Positions 45,063-56,776 of a DNA stretch of 64,000 bases are shown one piece after another (the stretch's first letter is position 1; each line of letters begins with the position of its first letter). Location of the stretch: contig CP136067.1 of NCBI GenBank assembly GCA_032622095.1, positions 75,356,705 through 75,420,704 on the forward strand, in the 5' to 3' direction. The notes under the pieces are model-generated. The model did no database searches, was not told where the DNA came from, and saw nothing but the letters and a program-made list of their open reading frames with translations. Position numbers and translations under genes: made by a program. Origin of the DNA: Siphonodentalium dalli (lineage: Eukaryota; Mollusca; Scaphopoda; Gadilida; Siphonodentaliidae).

Positions 45063-45867
45063 GGTCAGTACTATTGAAGAACCCTGCTCATTCAGCCAAA
45101 CTGACCTGGAAAAAGTTCTCAATGAGCAAAGTAGATACATTATACTTGCAGAAAAAAGCCGCATTGCCACACACTTGTGTGTATATTACTAGTTAACTCG
45201 GTTTGTTCGCCGTGACGAAATCACACAACGGGCGTGACGGAATCACCGTGCGATTTTTTTAGGTATAGTTTTTTGTGTAACAAGTACGGACATTGTCATA
45301 AAAGCATAAAACTTGGCACATGTGTATATTAGGTCCCACGTATTATTTTCAGATATGGGGGCAATCACGAAAATACTTTCCATGGCAACTGATGCTATGC
45401 GACTGTTTTTACCTTAGAAACGGGTTATTGGTAGGGGTTAAACCGTTATTTTACTAAAATATATGTGCAAAAAGGGGATACTATGGTAATTGAGGCAGAT
45501 TGTGATATGGGAAATGTGACAAAAATAACATTTCCACACATGCCTCACTATTAACCTAGAATGACCCTTGAGCTGCTTGAAGTGATATTTTGGTTCATTT
45601 GACCTTATGTGGCAAAATATGAAAATATGCGTTGACTGCGCATGCGCGCATCATTGATCCCCAGTCACACAATATCTGGTGTTTAAGAGATTGTATAGTG
45701 AGGGCAATGACCATTCCAAAATATATTCATTGGATAGTAATAATGAAATACAGAAGAAGCAACAACATTCCCCGATGACATGCTTATGATGCAAATACCC
45801 ATTATCGGTATCCATGGCCGCTTTTTCGTGGAATTCATGTTCCCATCTGCTTTCCGGATAAAGGCGC
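45063..45867. other. Right flank of the palindrome element; no gene
   Basis: It carries two GTGACGRAATCAC copies (45209-45248). The rest, through 45867, has no recognisable exon. The frame 45683-45934 (minus) overlaps the start of the 130-bp array. Confidence 0.5.
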
Positions 45868-46385
45868 GATTTGACCTTGAATTGACTATTTTTAAAGTCA
45901 AGGTCAGGTCGGGGTCATGATTGGACCCGCCCAAAACACTCCCCGGAGAAAAGTACCCCTAGGTATAAAATTTCGTCGAAATCCGTCCGTTTTATCCGAT
46001 TTGACCTTGAATTGACCATTTTGAAGGTCAAGATCAGGTCGGGATCACGATTTGACCCGTCCAAAATACCCCCCGGACAAAATTACCGCTAGGTATCAAA
46101 TTTCGTCGAAATCCGTCCGTTTTACCCGATTTGACCATGAATTGACCATTTTGAAGGTCAAGGTAAGATCGGGGTCACGATTTGACATGTCCAAAACACT
46201 CCCCGGACAAAAGTATCCCTAGGTATAAAATTTCGTCGAAATTCATCCGTTTTACCCGATTTAACCTTGGATTGACCATATTGAAGGTCAAGGTCAGGTC
46301 GGGGTCACGATTTGACCCGTCCAAAACACTCCCCGGACAAAAGTACCCCTAAAAATCAAATTTCGTCGAAACCCATCCTTGGTTA
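45868..46385. repeat. 130-bp tandem array, four units
   Basis: The word beginning ATCCGTCCGTTTT (or variant) lies at 45981, 46111, 46241 and 46371, spacing exactly 130. Each unit contains GATTTGACCTTGAATTGACC, AAGGTCAAGGTCAGGTCGGG, CACGATTTGACCCGTCCAAA and AAATTTCGTCGAAA. Such phrases are common in dispersed marine-invertebrate arrays. Confidence 0.93.
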
Positions 46386-46549
46386 ACACACGATCGCATG
46401 CTTTCCAAAGGGTGTGGTAATTATCAATATCAGCACATGTGCTAATCTGTGTCGGACTATTTTATTGAGGATACCGCATTCGGGGTAACACTACAGCTTG
46501 TAAAGCGACCAATTCGCAGCTTTTACATCGACCTAATCCCGCATAACAC

Positions 46550-46800
46550 CAGTGGATATTATATTTTCAAGCACAGTATACACCGGTGGCGTTAATAAGT
46601 TGGTGGATATCGGCGATAAAAAGTTGTTCTGCCCTCCACATTTTCTGCCCCTGACAACAACAGCGTCACTTTAGAAAATTCTAACCCGCACCATTATCTT
46701 TCTCGGAAAAAGTTACCCCTGTTAGACCCCTTTGGTGCCGTCTACATGGACCCCTGTGAAGTTCTATAGAACACAGACAGACAGACATTCGCAAATATAG
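46550..46800. repeat. Array-family fragment (GGTGGATATCGGCG)
   Basis: GTTGGTGGATATCGGCGATA, CTGACAACAACAGCGTCACT, GAAAAAGTTACCCCTGTTAG and GAAGTTCTATAGAACACAGA match 32330-32525 closely. It is a dispersed relative of the block inside the 5.85-kb duplication. Confidence 0.75.
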
Positions 46801-46899
46801 CTATAGATATATATAAAGGTATGTGGCACGGGCTCAGTGGAATAAATCACTTCCAGTCTTTCTTTCACTTTCAGTCTTTCACTTCAAGTTGGTGAACAT

Positions 46900-47345
46900 T
46901 AAATGTGTGTCACCCCTCCGTGCTTGCCATGAGGAGGGTACCACCCCCTCCCCCTGAATCCTGAATACCAGTTAATTTTGGGGGGTGAATCCTGAATACC
47001 AGTTAATTGGGGGGGGGGGGTGAATCCGGAATACATGTTAAGAAATATTATGCGATAAGTGACATACAAATTGACACCGGTCGCGTTATGAGGCCGTTAT
47101 GATACGATTAATGATACTTTATGATGGCATGGTGGTCGAATATGCCCAAGAAGCTATTCTACCCACTCATTCATACAGATAGCTAGCACAAAAATATTAT
47201 TTTGCGCCATCAAAACCTGGGTCCAAGATGTTTGCTTGAACCTGAATACCAGTTAATTCGGGGGTATGAATCCCGCGTACGGCTTCAAAACACCCTGAAT
47301 CCCGCGTACCGAAAGGGGGGGGGGTGATACAATCCTTGAGGGCTG
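46900..47345. repeat. G-run repeats with GAATACCAGTTAATT
   Basis: CCTGAATACCAGTTAATT occurs three times (about 46960, 46990, 47238), followed each time by a run of G and TGAATCC. GAATCCCGCGTAC occurs twice near 47268-47310. The G runs of 6-11 are likely unstable in length. Confidence 0.7.
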
Positions 47346-47399
47346 ATTGAAATGCTACGCTGAGGAGTCATTTAAGCATACCGATGATGGAAAATAAAT

Positions 47400-48390
47400 T
47401 AAGAAATTGCCATTAAATAAATAAAAGGTCGCAGACCACATGTCCCCCGACTTGAGTGGTAAACTTCATGATTGGATTTGTTAGAAGGATACTATTTGCA
47501 ACAGTGTTATACAGTATATAGATGTTGCAAACCACCGCAAAATTTCTTGGACAAAACAACCCGATGAACAAACGCATGCAAACGCGAAAAAAATTATATT
47601 TTTGTATTAGCTATATAGATGTTGCAAATCACCAACATGTTAGGAACAATATCCCAGAGTTTCAAATCTCTACATTTAAAACCGTAGGAGGAGTTGATTA
47701 CACCATGAAGGTACCCAATCTCATCCAAAAGGCAAAAATGTTCCAAATTTTCTAAGTCGAAAACCACCCCAAAAATATGGAAAAAATTATATTTTTGATT
47801 AGCTATATAGATGTTGCCACTCACCAACATGTTAGGAACAATATCACAGAGTTTCAAATCTCTACATTTAAAACTGTAGGAGGAGTTGATTACACCATGA
47901 AGGTACCCAATCTCATCCAAAAGGCAAAAATGTTCCAAATTTTCTAAGTCGAAAACCCCCCCAAAAATATGGAAAAAATTCTATTTTTGATTAGCTTTAT
48001 AGATGTTGCAAATCACCAACATGTTAGGAACAATATCCCAGAGTTTCAAATCTCTACATTTAAAACTGTAGGAGGAGTTGATTACACCATGAAGGTACCC
48101 AATCTCATCCAAAAGGCAAAAATGTTCCAAATTTTCTAAGTCGAAAACTCCCCCAAAAATATGGAAAAAATTATATTTTTGATTAGATTTATAGATGTTG
48201 CAAATCACCAACATGTTAGGAACAATATCCAAGAGTTTCAAATCTCTACGTTTAAAACTGTAGGAGGAGTTGATTACACCATGAAGGTACCCAATCTCGG
48301 ACGCACGGACGCACGGACGGACGCACGGACGGACGGACGAGGGTCATTTCTATAGTCCTCCGACGGAAACGTTGGGGGGGGGGGGACAAT
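47400..48390 (-). repeat. 192-bp tandem array element with ACGG run and hairpin end
   Basis: CACCATGAAGGTACCCAATC starts at 47701, 47893, 48085 and 48277, spacing exactly 192. A degenerate partial unit precedes it. The array is followed by ACGCACGGACGGACG repeats (48300-48345) and a CCTCCGACGGAAACG/TTGGGGGG hairpin. It is therefore the same architecture as the other elements, but on the minus strand. Minus frames of 86-114 residues translate the units and are not genes. Confidence 0.92.
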
Positions 48391-49499
48391 AAACAAAGGC
48401 TAAACAAACACATTTCTTTCAAAAAGGTGGTAAGTGTTTTATCCTGTTTTGAGCCCAATTGACAGTATAAGCTATCTGCACAGTACATAAGTTACTCTCC
48501 ATTGTAGATCCATAACTCCATGCACAATGCTTTGAAGCCACTGACAATCCGAGCCAAAAACACTATCCAACACAAACACTTAAAATATTTCGTCATGATG
48601 GCGAGATATTTGCAAATCCAAATAAAAGAATAACAGATAACAGAAGCTGAAACGTATGTAGTCTGGTCGATAAACTCAAATTTTAGGGTCAACCTAGAAT
48701 AAATTTGGAATAAGTTGTTTTATATATCATTTTGAAGAGGAAGATATCCTCTATAACATATCCAAAATCCGCTAAAATCTGATTTTTGTAATTCAAGATG
48801 GCGTCCAATATGGTTGCCATTTTCCGTTAAGTCAGTTTGTTGCAATTTGATGCAATTATAGTGAGAATATCTTGTCATATGTATACATTTTTATGAAGTT
48901 AACATATAATGCCACCTTTTTATACCAAAATTGGAACTCCCTGCCCAAGATGGCAGCCAAAATGGCGACCGGAAGTGGAAAATGTTAAGTTTTTTGCTGT
49001 TATCTTTAAGATAAGTTTCTGCTGTTTGGAAATTTGTTGAGAATTGTGACTTTAGTTTGTATTTTGGCATGTTAACTGACCATCGGGGAAATAAAATATG
49101 CCATTAGTTGGGTCCCCACCCCTTCCGATCATTCAAAAATTCGATTTTACAGAACGCGGTATAACATTTCACAAAAAAATCACCATTGGGATTATAGACA
49201 TATTTCATCAAGAAATTGGAAGGACTGTGCAATATAAGTGATGTATTCTATTTCTTATGGACATTCTAACTCAATGGCACAAATATTGTCACTTTGGCTC
49301 AAAATGGCGGCCAAAATATGAAAAATGGTAAATATTGCACCAGTGTGCCGTGCAACCTCTTACAAGTTTGGTTGATGAACAAAATTGACTATTCTATCTT
49401 ATATACATTGAATACTAACATTTCTGATGCACCTTGATTAATTGTTACTATTTTAATTATGGGATTTGTTTTTATGACAAACTTGGCATCAAAATCGGC
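48391..49499. repeat. Degenerate AAGATGGCNNCCAAAATGG array
   Basis: CAAGATGGCGTCCAATATGG (48788), CCAAGATGGCAGCCAAAATG (48947), CTCAAAATGGCGGCCAAAAT (about 49288) and CTCAAGATGGCTTGCAAAAT (49625) mark widely diverged units. The first ~340 bases (48391-48730) show nothing recognisable. Confidence 0.5.
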
Positions 49500-50089
49500 A
49501 AAACATCGCTTTTCAGGTTTGCACAATTTTTTCAAGTAAAATGTAACTATTTTGGTATCAAATGTGCTTTTTATTTTGATCTATCTTAAATGTGTGACAT
49601 TGATGTGTTTTAGACCGAATTTTACTCAAGATGGCTTGCAAAATGGTAACCAAATATTGTAAAAAGTTGATTTGTCACATTTATTCCTAACATTATTCTA
49701 AGCTGTTCCGAAAATGTTGCAAATTGTGACTCACTTGGTTATTAAACATGCTACTTAATCAACTGACAACTAAATGTTATATTATGGTTGTCCCATTACA
49801 TTATGAGGCATAACAAATCATTTTAAGGGATGCTGTATGGATTTTTGTCGAAATCTTGTTTTGGGATTCTGTCTATGTTTTTGAACGGAAATGGGCAGAA
49901 CGTTGAAACGGAACTGAGAGGGATCATATTATGTGGCTACTCTAGCCCATTAACATCAACATTTATTAACTTATACACTATTGTCAGGAAAGCAGTTTCC
50001 TTCGTATTGCATACCAAACGCTGTTAAGGTGGAGAACACTCTGATGTGATATCTCTATCGGTAAACATATCTTTAAGTTATAGCGATAG

Positions 50090-50820
50090 GAAATCGATAG
50101 TCACCAATGCAACTCACACATGACCATGCAGTCAATCCACATATACATGAACACCACATACATGAACATATGTCACTCGCTTTATACACATACACCACGC
50201 CCACTACTATACAGCCACACATGGGTATACCCATACACCCAACACATGGCCATATATCAGTGAGTAACCATGCAGGCACAGCAGGTATACTCCTACACAT
50301 CACCCATGGCCATATAGTCACGACCTGTATACCTATTCACTACATTTATGCACTGACCTCTTGTATACCTATTCGCCTCACCATTGGTCATACAGTCACT
50401 CCATGTATATGTATATATTTGCGATATGCATGGCCATATAGGCGCTCAAGATATACATATACACCACAACGATGACAATATAGTCACTCCCGGTATATAT
50501 TTTCGCCACATTCATGATCATACATCACTTATTGTATACATATTTGCCTTACCAGTGGTCAAAAGTCACTCCCTTCCAGTCCTTCCAGATATACCAATGT
50601 CCCGAACGCGCACACGGCCATTCATACACTCCAAACGTGCATATACACCTTACCATGACAATTCAGCCTCTCGCTGTATACTCATAAACCACACTCGTTA
50701 TCACACAGTCACTCCTTGTATACCAATGCACCTCAACATGAATTTTTTGCCACACTTGCACTCCCTATATACATATTGGCCACATCATGGCCATATGGCC
50801 ACTCAAGATATACAAGGGCT
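50090..50820 (+). repeat. Degenerate ~49-bp satellite, first block
   Basis: The consensus resembles CATGACCATACAGCCACTCC followed by TGTATACATATACACC. About 14 units, highly diverged. Histidine-rich frames on the plus strand are artefacts of ACACATACAC. Confidence 0.75.
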
Positions 50821-51439
50821 CGCGTCTGGCAGGTAATGAGTCGAAACGTAATGGTGATATTTGCTTAGTATGGCACATAGTCAGCAATCTGCAATTGATG
50901 ATGATCTTATCCAAACATTTTGGCATATTTTCAACTCATTGGGAGCAATTTCCAAAAATGTCTAACTCTACTTTTTGCATAAAATAAAATCTTGTTTTTT
51001 GTGGGGTACGTTCTAAAACTATTTTCAAATTTCCATTAAACCGCTCCAGGATCCAGCTTCCACCTCAACATTCATGTCATAGAACGGGGATCAATTTGTC
51101 TGCGAGAAATTGGGACCTTGCTCATCATATATTTAGCCTCGAATATTCTGTAATGTGCCTAGCAGACATTCTCCCCTTTCTTTTTACATTCATACATTTA
51201 TGTACCATCTTCATTGTGCGGGGAAATTATATGACGGATAGGATGTAAGCATTATTTCTTTCACTATACTTATGTTGACAAACGGAAATGCATTATGGTC
51301 CGCCAGCCAGTGCTCCATTCTGACTTGTTTTTGTCATTCCGGAGGACTAGGTATGATTTCGTTGACCCGGACAGATGTGTCACATTGTCAGACACACCCT
51401 TACATTTTTTGTTAGCCTATACTTACCTGTATTGGTTGG

Positions 51440-52240
51440 TTGTCTGTATTTGTTAACCCATGACCATAGAGTCACCCCAGGTGTATATATACATCATCAA
51501 ATACATACAGTCCTTCTAGCTATACCCATACCCCGCACATACGGCCATTCGTACAATTCAGACTTGCAAATACAGCTCAACCATGACAATGCAGCCACTC
51601 GGTGTATTCTTACACACCCCATCCATGAACACTCAGCTATTCACTGTAAACCGGTACACACACCAATGACAATACAGCCACCATAGATAAACATACATCC
51701 CACCCATGACCATGATGTCACTATCTATATACACAAGCCCGACAATGACCATCAAACTGTACTCCAGGTATGCATATACACTTCAACAACATTGAACGTG
51801 CAGTCATTTCATGTACACATGCACATTGCCCACAACCATACAACCACTCCATATTTGTCCATACACCCCATCCATTACCATACAGCCAACGCGGGTATAC
51901 ATATACACCCACCCATGACAATACAGCCACCCAATGTACACGTATACCTCCCACCCATGACCACACATCCACTCCATATATACATACACAACACAAAGAT
52001 GGACAATGTAGCTAATCTCGCGATACACATACACCACTTCAATGACCAGACAGCCACTCCATGTATACATGTTCACCTCACACATGACCATAAGCGGCTC
52101 CTTATATACCTATCCAATATACATCTGAACGTGGACACCCCACACATGACCATATAGTCACACATTGTATAACTATTTACATAATTCACGAATACAATAA
52201 CTCCCGTATACATACTCACCTCACCTATGGCCATACAGTC
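51440..52240 (+). repeat. Degenerate ~49-bp satellite, second block
   Basis: Same consensus and orientation as the first block (CCATGACAATACAGCCAC ... GTATACACATACACC), about 16 units. The two blocks are direct repeats although the outer arms are inverted. Confidence 0.75.
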
Positions 52241-52554
52241 AACAGCCATACACACTTTATTAAGTTGATCAATGTTGATTCTAATGGGCCAGAATATAAC
52301 ATCTAGTTGACTAAGTAGCATGTTTAATAACCAAGTGAGTCACAATCTGCTACCTTTTCGGAACAGCCGAGAATAATGTTCGGAATATATGTGACAAATC
52401 AACATTTTACCAAATTTGGTTGTCATTTTGCAAGCCATCCTGGGCAATATTGTCTAAAAAAACCTCAGTGTGACACAGTTAGCACATATCAAAACAATAA
52501 ACACCTTTGATGCCAAAGATAGTTCCATTTGCTTGAATAAATGTTACTTTCAAA

Positions 52555-52854
52555 AGATGCCAATCTACAACATTCCATAGGTATATTTTTCCAGTTCTTC
52601 GAAAACCTCACTTTATTTCGGTAATGTATTGTAAATTCACCAACGAACACAAATCTGCGACACCTACATCACCCGTTCTAGAATCTGAATGACAAATGGC
52701 ACAAAACCATTTTTCCGGAATAACAAAGTCGGAACGAAATAAAATCGAAACCTAAATTTAAAGCCCGCGAAATTCAAAAATATTTGAAAGTGCGTGCGGT
52801 TTTCGAACTTAGGCGCCAGAAAACTTAAATCTGTTTATGTTTGCGTCATACTAT
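52555..52854 (+). repeat. 300-bp direct repeat D, copy 1
   Basis: From AGATGCCAATCTACAAC to TTTGCGTCATACTAT. By eye it is identical to 54113-54412 (offset 1558). A 134-bp inverted piece lies at 56777-56911. Confidence 0.93.
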
Positions 52855-53164
52855 ACTATGGTTATATGTAACTAAACACCCCTGGTGTATAAATAGGTTT
52901 ATCCATAACTTAACCTTAACTCCTATTGACATATCACCTCTTGTTTTCATTGATTTGGATGGGTAGAGAGCTAGCCCATGCAGGCCAACTTCTTTATCAA
53001 AATGACTGACTCGCAATAATATCACCTTCTGTTTTAGTTGGAGCGACTCGTGATAGCATTATATTATCTTCGGTATATATTAGTTGGGGCTACTCGCAAT
53101 AGCATTACTTTCTGTATTAGTCGAGGCGACTTTGATTTTTCTTCAATTTTCGAGTACACAGGCA

Positions 53165-53570
53165 CACCATATGAGGGAAGCAAGCCCTCTGTGACACCAC
53201 ATTCACACTATATGGCCATGGAAATACTATAGATTTGTGCAAGAGATACTGATTTAATAAAAAAAACTAGAGCTCGAGGACTGAGACACCAAAGCTCCAG
53301 GAATGAGACACAAATTTTTTGGACAGGGATGCTGATAATATGAAAATATGGTCCCCCCCCTGATTTAAGTCAATAAGTAAACCATATGAGGTAAGCAAGC
53401 CCTCATGCAATGATATCACATGCATGCTATAGTATATGACCATAGTAATGGCCAAAATCTGTGCAAAAATACATTAAAATCATCATATAAAAAATTACTA
53501 GAGTTCCGGGAAGGAGACATCAATTCTTTGGATATAGGGATGCTGATAATATGTAATTAGGGATTATCAT
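53165..53570. repeat. 215-bp tandem pair within the arm
   Basis: ACCATATGAGGGAAGCAAGC (53166) and ACCATATGAGGTAAGCAAGC (53381) begin two units. Both contain TATGGCCATGG-like or TATGACCATAG words, ACTAGAGCTCGAGG or ACTAGAGTTCCGGG, and GGGATGCTGATAATATG. The inverted copies lie in 57450-57860. Confidence 0.8.
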
Positions 53571-53724
53571 TGTTGAACACATAGGCCCTACCGATACTCT
53601 CAGTTGACTCTTGAGTACTCAGGCTAATTCAAAGAGGTTAAAATTAGCCCAATATGCTCCCCTTGTGTTGCTATGTGATACACCAGGTCATGCCAATAGT
53701 TTATGGGTAGGTTATACACTCTTA

Positions 53725-53945
53725 GAACCAGAAGTCCTTCCGAGAACCCAAAAAGGTTCTTCACCTTGTCACAATAGGAGCACCTTATTTGGTGCTTCGA
53801 AGGACCCCATCATAAGGTTCTACTGAAGAACCATATCATAAGGTTCAACAGAAGAACACCAAGATGGTTCTTAAAGGAACCATACTATGAACATGGTTCT
53901 TCATGGAACCTTTATAAGAACCCCAGATGGTACTTCGGAGCACAG
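53725..53945. repeat. GGTTCTTC/GAAGAACC mosaic
   Basis: Roughly ten AAGGTTCTTC, GGTTCTTAAAGGAACC and GAAGAACC words alternate in orientation in ~220 bp. The same block lies inverted at about 57080-57300. Short-period GGTTCTT repeats are known from DNA-transposon interiors in several animals; no boundary is visible here. Confidence 0.7.
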
Positions 53946-54112
53946 GAGCTTGGAATTTGGTCAAAACCACTCTTTTATTGGCGGAACCACCACCCGGGAC
54001 CAAAGGTCACGGAAGGAACGAAACAGAAAATTGTTGCCACCTATTTTGAACTCAACTGTATTCCTACAAAAAATATATTTTCACTAAAAACTTTTGGTAC
54101 CTCTTACACCTT

Positions 54113-54412
54113 AGATGCCAATCTACAACATTCCATAGGTATATTTTTCCAGTTCTTCGAAAACCTCACTTTATTTCGGTAATGTATTGTAAATTCACCA
54201 ACGAACACAAATCTGCGACACCTACATCACCCGTTCTAGAATCTGAATGACAAATGGCACAAAACCATTTTTCCGGAATAACAAAGTCGGAACGAAATAA
54301 AATCGAAACCTAAATTTAAAGCCCGCGAAATTCAAAAATATTTGAAAGTGCGTGCGGTTTTCGAACTTAGGCGCCAGAAAACTTAAATCTGTTTATGTTT
54401 GCGTCATACTAT
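54113..54412 (+). repeat. 300-bp direct repeat D, copy 2
   Basis: Identical by eye to 52555-52854. Its first 134 bp belong to the inverted arm; the remainder has no inverted partner. Confidence 0.93.
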
Positions 54413-55517
54413 GCTCATTTTTGAAGATCTAATCCTATGTTTTGTGCATTTTCCTGAAAATGTCTGTATTTTTCTGTGTCTGCTGTTCTTCATTAGACTG
54501 AATGGTAATTTGTACATATATTTCATATTTAATTTATTTCTATTTATGGCACGACCACCTGGTATTGTTTTTTTCTTCTTGTTTTATGTTCGTTATGTAC
54601 AGGTAGGCCTATATGTACTACTTGACTTTGTAATGCTACTGGTTGCAATGATTGGTCATACAGGGACCAAAACTCTCAAGCTCCCTCTCTCTCTCTCATA
54701 GGAGCTTGTGTCGCGCTCCGTTGTATAGGCCTAAAATATCCATCATATAATAGTAATAGTAATCAACCAACTGATTACTGGTCGAATATCACGAAGTAGA
54801 AGAAAAAGATATATAGACTCACGGGGAGGCCTGGTATATATGCCTATGCATGAAGCGATTCCTTTGTGCGTTTTGGTGCAGATTCGTTGCCAGAATATCT
54901 TAATTATTTCCACATCAAATGCTGGTTTTTACTAGTTCTGACGAACAAATATATGTCTTAGTTGATGAGAGAAGACATTTTTCTTGAGTTAGGTAACGAT
55001 ATTGGCCATGCATATATAGATCGAGTGTTTAGTTTCGCGAAATTCAAATTTGTCAATGTAGGGTACAAAAACTCGCCATTAATATGCCAAATACAGTAAC
55101 AAAATGTAATAAGATTCTTTAATGTAAGAGCACAAAATTAACCTGCGTATTCTTCACAGTATACGTTTTATTTGTGCGTTTGCAAGTTGTATATAATACA
55201 AACTGGTTTACCGAATAACTAGTTTATAAATTTGAGTTAGTGATAAACTCGCTAACATAAATTTTATTTAATAAGCAACTATAAGTATTGTCAACTGTAC
55301 CGGTACCAGGATCTATAAATAGTATACGTGACTCGTGACTCGTGTGTCGTAACGAATCAGCACCAAAACTCTCAAAGAATGGCTTTATGCATATGATTAT
55401 ATAGCCTGTGCTCATGAATTGGAAATTCAATTTTTAAATTCAAGACAGCTAGCCACCATCGGCATTGTTTTAATCAAAATCAAAAATACCAAAAAAATAT
55501 TAAAAACATTATTTAAT
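54413..55517. other. Spacer of the inverted repeat, no gene
   Basis: AT-rich, with a short CTCTCTCTCTCTC run at about 54684. The hydrophobic 100-residue frame from 54399 starts within repeat D and is T-rich low complexity. Nothing is assigned. Confidence 0.5.
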
Positions 55518-55526
55518 GTAACTTTC

Positions 55527-55996
55527 GCTGATGGGGTCACTGTCACAAGGCTCCGCGATCCGATCACATTCGTAGCCAGGTTTTTTAATCGATCACAAAT
55601 GTAGCCAGCTTTTCTATGGCGATCACATTTGTAGCCAGCTTTTCATATTCAGGCGAGCCTCAATGAACACGATCAGGTTAATCTAATTTTTCTGAGTTGA
55701 TGGATGAAAACAACTTGAATTTAGTTTTGATATAAGTTCATTTATAACCTGATGTTTCGGATCAATGTCGTTGGAATGCTCGAATTATATTCCAATATAA
55801 GTTGATAAACGAAGTCAGTTTTGGAGCATGACGTCGACATTTTAGTCACGAACGTGATGACGTCATATTTCGGGCAATATAAACCACGAATTAGAAAAGC
55901 TGACTACGAATGTGATCGCCGGTGAAATAATCTGGCTACACTGGCTACGAATGTGACCGTCACTGACCGGAGTCTTGTGACAATGACCCCATCGGC
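55527..55996. mobile_element. Mutator-like MITE with 9-bp TSD
   Basis: 470 bp flanked by the direct repeat GTAACTTTC (55518-55526 and 55997-56005). The termini GCTGATGGGGTCACTGTCAC and, inverted, GCCGATGGGGTCATTGTCAC match for ~29 bp. GATCACATTTGTAGCCAGC occurs three times inside the left end, and inverted GGCTACGAATGTGA-type copies lie inside the right end. A 9-bp duplication fits the Mutator superfamily. No ORF. It sits in the spacer between the 1.39-kb arms, inside an array-family relic. Confidence 0.9.
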
Positions 55997-56005
55997 GTAA
56001 CTTTC

Positions 56006-56776
56006 ATGGTCGATGAAACGAGTGGCTGAAATCCGACGGCGGCCATGTTTCTATGACTAATTACACGACGATCGCACCAATGTTACAGTCTCTAGCAATG
56101 AACCGTTCTCATTTTGATACCAATTTCATGACCCATGAACAATTTAACGATGATCGGTTCATCGACATAGGCCTAGGTGTTATTGATTTAATTATATATG
56201 CGGTGTTGTCGCTGAAATCCGACGGCGGCCATGTTTCTTTGAGAATTCACAGCAAAATGACTCGTTCCCATCTATATGTCAATGTAAACCTCCGTGACAA
56301 ATTTAATTATGATCGGACCAACACTGCGACCTCTTGCCCACGGTGCTAAATGATGCAATTTTGAAATCCAAGATGGCTGTTGGCGGCCATTTTTTTCATG
56401 CAAATAAGCCCAAAATGACTCGGTGTCGTCTATATATCAATGTCATGATCGATGAACAATTTCGTGATGATATAGGAGCATCGGCACAGGCTCTATGCTG
56501 TGTAATTGATTAAGATTTATCTAGTATTATCACTTAAATCCACGATGGCTGCAAGTGGCCATGTTTTTATGCAAATGAGCCCAAAATAATTCGTTCCCAT
56601 CTAGACGCCAATGTTATCATCCATCAAAAAGTTCATGATGATCAGTGCATCGGTACGGTCATGTAATAAACATGTAATCAGCAGCTATGTTCGAAATTAT
56701 AAACGGTACTTTCATGCTATCCGTCTCCGGATCATAGTTTTAAAGTTTCCGCATATTTTGGTACCAGTTCCGCTAC
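56006..56776 (-). repeat. Degenerate units of the CATGGCCGCC array family, reversed
   Basis: CCGACGGCGGCCATGTTTCT (twice), AAAATGACTCGTTCCCATCT and ATCGATGAACAATTTCGTGA are diverged minus-strand counterparts of the 7617-8930 units. The frame at 56053-56349 translates these units. Confidence 0.65.

Larger units (their letters stand above)
49500..52554. mobile_element. Fold-back structure enclosing two satellite arrays
   Basis: The arms about 49500-49810 and 52255-52554 are inverted repeats of ~300 bp with clear but substantial divergence. For example, CTCAAGATGGCTTGCAAAAT pairs with ATTTTGCAAGCCATCCTGG, and GTGACTCACTTGGTTATTAA pairs with TTAATAACCAAGTGAGTCAC. Between them lie two arrays of a degenerate ~49-bp unit (50090-50820 and 51440-52240) and a 0.6-kb non-repetitive centre. 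The right arm ends exactly where the 300-bp repeat at 52555 begins. No transposase or other protein is recognised. Confidence 0.7.
52858..54246 (+). repeat. Left arm of a 1.39-kb near-identical inverted repeat
   Basis: Pairs with 58169 back to 56777. The coordinate sum is 111027 outside and 111023 inside a C8/G11 homopolymer that differs between the arms. Apart from that run I saw almost no differences. The arm consists of segment X (52855-54112) plus the first 134 bp of D copy 2. Frames at 53038-53232 and 53611-53826 recur exactly on the minus strand at 57795-57989 and 57197-57412, with no recognisable domain. Confidence 0.95.

Noticed and set aside
47594..48241. Minus-strand frames of 86-114 residues with repeated MEHFCLLDEIGYLHG
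   Set aside because: 192 is divisible by three, so each 192-bp satellite unit stays in frame. These are translations of a tandem repeat.
50107..52157. Histidine/proline-rich plus-strand frames of 80-150 residues
   Set aside because: Produced by ACACATACACC-type ~49-bp satellite. Frames overlap on both strands and carry no domain.
52555..54412. D-X-D as an LTR retrotransposon in miniature
   Set aside because: D can be trimmed to TG...CA ends, but no target-site duplication, primer-binding site or polypurine tract is visible, and the inverted X copy starts at the D/X junction. Kept only as an alternative.
54399..54701. Hydrophobic 100-residue frame resembling a membrane protein
   Set aside because: T-rich low-complexity DNA gives Phe/Leu runs in any frame. 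The start lies in repeat D and there is no homologue that I recognise.
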